Assembly: GCA_026004775.1 (NCBI GenBank)
Contig: BPJU01000009.1
Span: 210,219 to 274,218 of the forward strand
Length of the DNA stretch: 64,000 nt
Direction of reading: 5' to 3'
DNA from: Pirellulaceae bacterium
GTDB lineage: Bacteria > Planctomycetota > Planctomycetia > Pirellulales > Pirellulaceae
Shown: positions 61,176 through 64,000 of the stretch, one piece after another
How the letters are laid out: each line of letters begins with the position of its first letter
Position numbering within the stretch: position 1 is the stretch's first letter
Notes under the pieces: generated by a model
The model's database searches: none
What the model saw: the letters and a program-made list of their open reading frames with translations, nothing else
What the model was told of the DNA's origin: nothing
Made by a program: the position numbers and the translations under genes

Positions 61176-62126
61176 ATGGCGACTTTCCTTGTAACGGGCG
61201 GCGCCGGCTTCATCGGGTCTCACTTGGTTTGTGCTCTTGTGCGGCAAGGGCATCGTGTGCGGGTGTTGGATGACCTGAGCACCGGCAAGCGCAGCAATCT
61301 CGAAGAAGTCTGGGACCAAATCGATTGGATCGAAGGCAGTATTTGTGATGAACCGTTGGTGGCCAAAGCTGTCCAGGGTGTGGATTGCGTTTTTCACCAG
61401 GCGGCTCTGGCATCGGTGCCGTTGAGTGTGGAACGGCCGGCGGCTTCCCATGCGGTGTGTGCGACGGGGACTCTGGTGGTGTTGGACCGCGCCCGCCGCG
61501 CCGGGGTACGGCGAGTCGTTTACGCTTCATCGAGCGCCGTTTACGGAGATCAACCGACGGCAGCCAAGCGCGAGTCGGATCCGATGAAGCCGATATCTCC
61601 TTACGGGGCTGCCAAAGCGGCGGGCGAACTTTACTGCCAGGCCTTCTATAAGACGTACGGGCTGGAGACGGTATGTCTGCGTTATTTCAACGTATTTGGC
61701 CCTCGCCAAGATCCCGCCAGCCCTTATGCAGCGGTAATTCCGTTGTTTTTGTCGGCCATGTTGCGGGGTGAACGTCCCACGATCTTCGGCGACGGCAGGC
61801 AGTCTCGTGACTTTGTATACGTGGAAAACGTGGTGGAAGCGAATCTGTTGGCGGCCGAGTGCCCGAAAGCGGCAGGGAAGAGTTTTAATGTGGGCGCCGG
61901 CCGGGCCACCGATCTGTTGATGCTCGTTTCGTTGCTTAACGACGTACTGGGCACGTGTATCGAGCCGCAGTTCGGTCCGGCGCGCCCTGGTGACATACGC
62001 GAGTCGTTGGCCGACATCTGCGAAGCGCGATTGGTGCTCGGCTATACGCCCAAGATCGATCTGCGCGAGGGGCTGGCGCGCACAGCCGAGTGGTTCCGCA
62101 CTTCGGCGGCGGCTCAGTGTGGCTAA
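61176..62126 (+). CDS. NAD-dependent sugar epimerase/dehydratase
   Basis: 316 aa extended SDR. VTGGAGFIGSHLV for NAD binding, ASSSAVYGDQP, and the catalytic YGAAK with Tyr and Lys; NVFGPRQDPASPYAAVIPLF is typical of UDP-glucose/UDP-GlcNAc 4-epimerases (GalE/WbpP branch). It supplies nucleotide sugars for polysaccharide, in line with the two genes upstream. GGATGGGA lies before the ATG. A hairpin (62150-62169) follows the stop. Confidence 0.92.
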   Translation: MATFLVTGGAGFIGSHLVCALVRQGHRVRVLDDLSTGKRSNLEEVWDQIDWIEGSICDEPLVAKAVQGVDCVFHQAALASVPLSVERPAASHAVCATGTLVVLDRARRAGVRRVVYASSSAVYGDQPTAAKRESDPMKPISPYGAAKAAGELYCQAFYKTYGLETVCLRYFNVFGPRQDPASPYAAVIPLFLSAMLRGERPTIFGDGRQSRDFVYVENVVEANLLAAECPKAAGKSFNVGAGRATDLLMLVSLLNDVLGTCIEPQFGPARPGDIRESLADICEARLVLGYTPKIDLREGLARTAEWFRTSAAAQCG

Positions 62127-62149
62127 GGTTGGCGGCGTGTGGCGTATGA

Positions 62150-62169
62150 CACGGGCGTCCTCGCCCGTG
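62150..62169. repeat. Hairpin after the epimerase gene
   Basis: Perfect 8-bp arms CACGGGCG and CGCCCGTG around TCCT, 23 bases after the stop codon. No T tract follows, so it is a REP-type stem or a rho-independent-like stem without the tail. Confidence 0.55.
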
Positions 62170-62200
62170 GGGAGTTGACGCTCCATCAGGAGGAAGTCGG

Positions 62201-62274
62201 GGTTGCGCAGCCCGCGTTATGCACCGCTCTTAACCAGCATCTTGGGCGACCCACACGGCCGGGACGGCCGTGCT
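62201..62274 (+). repeat. Dispersed repeat family D, copy 3
   Basis: GCGCAGCCCGCGTTATGCAC, AACCAGCATCTTGGGCGACC and ACGGCCGGGACGGCCGT; matches copies at 10921 and 18391. The word GCAGCCCGCGTTATACACCG recurs at once after it (62279-62298), where the IS66 remnant is cut off. Confidence 0.82.
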
Positions 62275-62296
62275 ACTTGCAGCCCGCGTTATACAC

Positions 62297-62502
62297 CGAA
62301 TGTGCCTGCCTCCAGCACCCGGTAGTACAACCAGAATCCCTGGCCGTCGAAATGCAGCATTTTCATCCGGTTCCGCGCCCGGTTGACGAATACGAACAAG
62401 CTGCCGTCCGCTGGATCGGCCCCGAATTTCTCTTATACGATCCCCGAATGGCCGTCACTGCCTTTGTGCATGTCCGTTGGCCGCGTATACACAAAGATTT
62501 TC
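62297..62502 (-). pseudogene. IS66 TnpB (Orf2) remnant
   Basis: Translated on the minus strand: KIFVYTRPTDMHKGSDGHSG, IV-stop-EKFGADPADGSLFVF, VNRARNRMKMLHFDGQGFW and LYYRVLEAGTF. These are the usual conserved blocks of IS66 TnpB (PTDMRKGFDGL; DPLSGHLFVFxNRRRDRIK). One in-frame TAA interrupts it and the C-terminus is cut at the dispersed repeat. Confidence 0.82.
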
Positions 62503-62602
62503 GATTATCGATTGGGTCGGTGAACAGCAACAGCGAATGAAAAACGTTGATTTCCCGTTACGGTCTAGTCCAGGCCATCAAAGTGGGATGCCAAGCCAAG
62601 CA

Positions 62603-63065
62603 TCATTGAGCCTCCTGCGGCACAAGGGTAAGCTGGAGAACTTGGCCGGCCAGTCTTTCAGCCAGTTGCGGCTCAGCTTCCACCCGCAGTTCCACATCAC
62701 CGGGAAGTCGAACAACCAGCACGGCTGGCTTGGGTGCGAAGCTGACCTGGACGGGGCAAAACGCCGGTTCGTCGGGAGCCGTCGAGCCCGACTTAGTGGC
62801 CAGGTTCACAGTTGCCGCGGGCTGCGTTGGGCATAACGTGGCCTTCGGGTGTTCGCTGCGTGGCGAGGTGCCGTGCTGGCCGATTCCAGTAATAAAACGT
62901 GGCTACGGAAACCTGCTCCTGCCAGCAGAATTCTGCTACGGTGAACCTGGAGTTCTTCAAGCGTCCGAGGCGGTTGCTCCATTCACGGGACTTCCGGGTA
63001 CGCGCAGCTTGCTTCACAGGCCGGCTCCTTTGCTCAAAAAACGGCGTGTTCCGAGACCACACCAT
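62603..63065 (-). pseudogene. IS66 TnpA (Orf1) remnant
   Basis: Two frames give the IS66 Orf1 pattern: SRFTVAEFCWQEQVSVATFY with YWNR (helix-turn-helix part), and after a frameshift near 62800 PAFCPVQVSFAPKPAVLVVR with LPGDVELRVEAEPQLAERLA (C-terminal part). With the TnpB piece it shows the normal TnpA-TnpB order on the minus strand. The large TnpC transposase gene is missing, so the element is dead. Confidence 0.78.
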
Positions 63066-63141
63066 CAGCCTACCAACCCCGTCAAGAATGGTGCCGGTGT
63101 ACGCTTACCGTATGCCTACGAAGTGGTATCCAAGGGCGCCT

Positions 63142-63906
63142 TTATTGTTCGATAAGTAGTTCCCATGAGGCAGCGTCGATCCCTTCACCGCCATCACACG
63201 TCGCCATAGCTCGCACAATCTGCGGGTGTGCTCGATTACTAACGAAACGAACAGACCCATCGGCGAACACAATGAGTGCCCCGCCCGGGTGCACGCTGCG
63301 GATCGCTTGGTGCTTTTCATTTGGCTCATTCACTCGAAAACTCATTGCGGATATATCCAGGTCTCCCGGAAATGGCCACCCTACACCGCTGCGGTAGGTC
63401 TCAGCGCACATAATGGTACTGCTCTTTCCATCCGGCACGTCGTCAAAGCTCCTTGGTCGGTCATGGTTGAACAGAGCGTGGTCGCCAATAATTACCATTA
63501 CGTGAGTCTCGATACTGCGTGGGTCAAGTTGGTTGGCACTCGGACATTGGAAACGAAACGCCTGCTGTTTCACGACAATCGCGTTCATGCCGGTCTTCCA
63601 GTCAAGCGCAGGATCGAATCGAGGGTAGTCGTCGATGATGTATCTCCCAACTTCTACGCGCCAGCTATACAACGGTCCACCCGCAACGGCAAAACGCGCG
63701 CGCGGAAAAACCTTGTGCTCGGCCGCATATTTGACCATTGCGGAGTACAATTGGTGTTGTCTTCGTGCACACTTCAGTCTTTGACTAAACATTCGCTCCG
63801 CTCGTTGCGCGTATAGAGTTAGACAGACAACTGCTAAACTTGTCAATACTGCCGAAAGCACGCCGAAGGCGAATAACCGTACACCACTTGATTGAAATGC
63901 TTTCAT
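63142..63906 (-). CDS. DUF1559 family protein without prepilin leader
   Basis: 254 aa. A single membrane helix (about residues 9-31) is followed by a soluble domain. The C-terminal H-x9-DG motif is clear in VHPGGALIVFADGSVRFVS, and the segment SSTIMCAETYR agrees with DUF1559, a large planctomycete family of pseudopilin-like proteins. The usual GFTLVELLVVI prepilin cleavage site is absent; an ordinary signal anchor stands in its place. Start at the ATG at 63906; one five codons earlier is possible. Confidence 0.8.
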   Translation of the reverse strand: MKAFQSSGVRLFAFGVLSAVLTSLAVVCLTLYAQRAERMFSQRLKCARRQHQLYSAMVKYAAEHKVFPRARFAVAGGPLYSWRVEVGRYIIDDYPRFDPALDWKTGMNAIVVKQQAFRFQCPSANQLDPRSIETHVMVIIGDHALFNHDRPRSFDDVPDGKSSTIMCAETYRSGVGWPFPGDLDISAMSFRVNEPNEKHQAIRSVHPGGALIVFADGSVRFVSNRAHPQIVRAMATCDGGEGIDAASWELLIEQ

Positions 63907-63920
63907 CACCCCGTTCCCCA

Positions 63921-64000
63921 CTATGACACGGGCTCGAAGACCAATCCAGCGTAATTGCGGTCCATAGTGGTAGCCGAAGCCTCCACCGGCACAAAGACAC
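63921..64000 (-). CDS. 3' end of a gene entering from the right edge
   Basis: The minus strand is open from the window edge to a TAG at 63921-63923 and gives VFVPVEASATTMDRNYAGLV followed by FEPVS. The composition is protein-like and the stop lies just before the DUF1559 gene, as in an operon. Too short for a family. Confidence 0.4.
   Translation of the reverse strand, partial: VFVPVEASATTMDRNYAGLVFEPVS

Overview
The window looks like chromosomal DNA of a planctomycete, most probably from the Pirellulales. This is inferred from family content rather than from any marker gene: a DUF1501 protein, a DUF1559 protein, a fused MFS/spermidine-synthase protein, PQQ-type beta-propellers, Tat-exported Gfo/Idh/MocA oxidoreductase, a free-standing RNA polymerase alpha-CTD protein, and a member of the planctomycete REP-transposase-like family. 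Base composition is moderately GC-rich and genes lie on both strands in short runs.

Layout. 1-5.7 kb: a cut glycosyltransferase, a secreted esterase, a small membrane protein, a beta-propeller protein and a BNR/sialidase-like protein. 5.7-11.6 kb: an accessory stretch. It has a ~63-bp palindromic dispersed element, tRNA-Arg(CCT), remnants of a type I methyltransferase and of a MntA/HepT toxin-antitoxin pair (all frameshifted), a 587-aa REP-transposase-like protein that has lost its HUH motif, about 2 kb of REP-like palindromes and a group II intron 3' end. 11.6-18.3 kb: transporters (MFS, OPT), membrane proteins and a secreted peroxiredoxin whose peroxidatic Cys is an in-frame TGA, a likely selenoprotein. 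18.5-25.5 kb: mqnA-mqnC (futalosine menaquinone route), an RluA-type pseudouridine synthase, a Gfo/Idh/MocA oxidoreductase and the start of an exopolysaccharide block. 23.4-29.1 kb: WecG/TagA and GT4 transferases, a polysaccharide deacetylase-GT2 fusion and a BioF2-like GNAT protein.

29.7-44.5 kb: a beta-propeller protein, a very large unrecognised soluble protein (1321 aa), DUF1501, purE-purK, a dimethylargininase-like enzyme, a frameshifted MFS/spermidine synthase and a group II PLP decarboxylase. 44.5-51.7 kb: nadA, GH88-ispG, an ACT-domain protein, a secreted cyclase-family hydrolase, the alpha-CTD protein, a secreted coiled-coil protein, a PilZ-like protein and tRNA-Pro(TGG). 51.8-57.8 kb: parB-parA with two parS sites just upstream, a DUF1015 protein, ahcY with a terminator-bearing leader, and trpF. 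The ParABS block suggests the replication origin is not far away. 58-64 kb: a Wzz-like chain-length protein, an ExeA/PEP-CTERM-type ATPase, a sugar epimerase, an IS66 remnant and a DUF1559 protein.

The strongest leads are the TGA-containing peroxiredoxin, the HUH-less REP-transposase relative beside fresh REP-like duplications, the palindromic element present in opposite orientations at 5.8 and 42.5 kb, and the decayed defence island at tRNA-Arg. Frameshifts in at least four otherwise well-conserved genes mean that assembly errors must be kept in mind.
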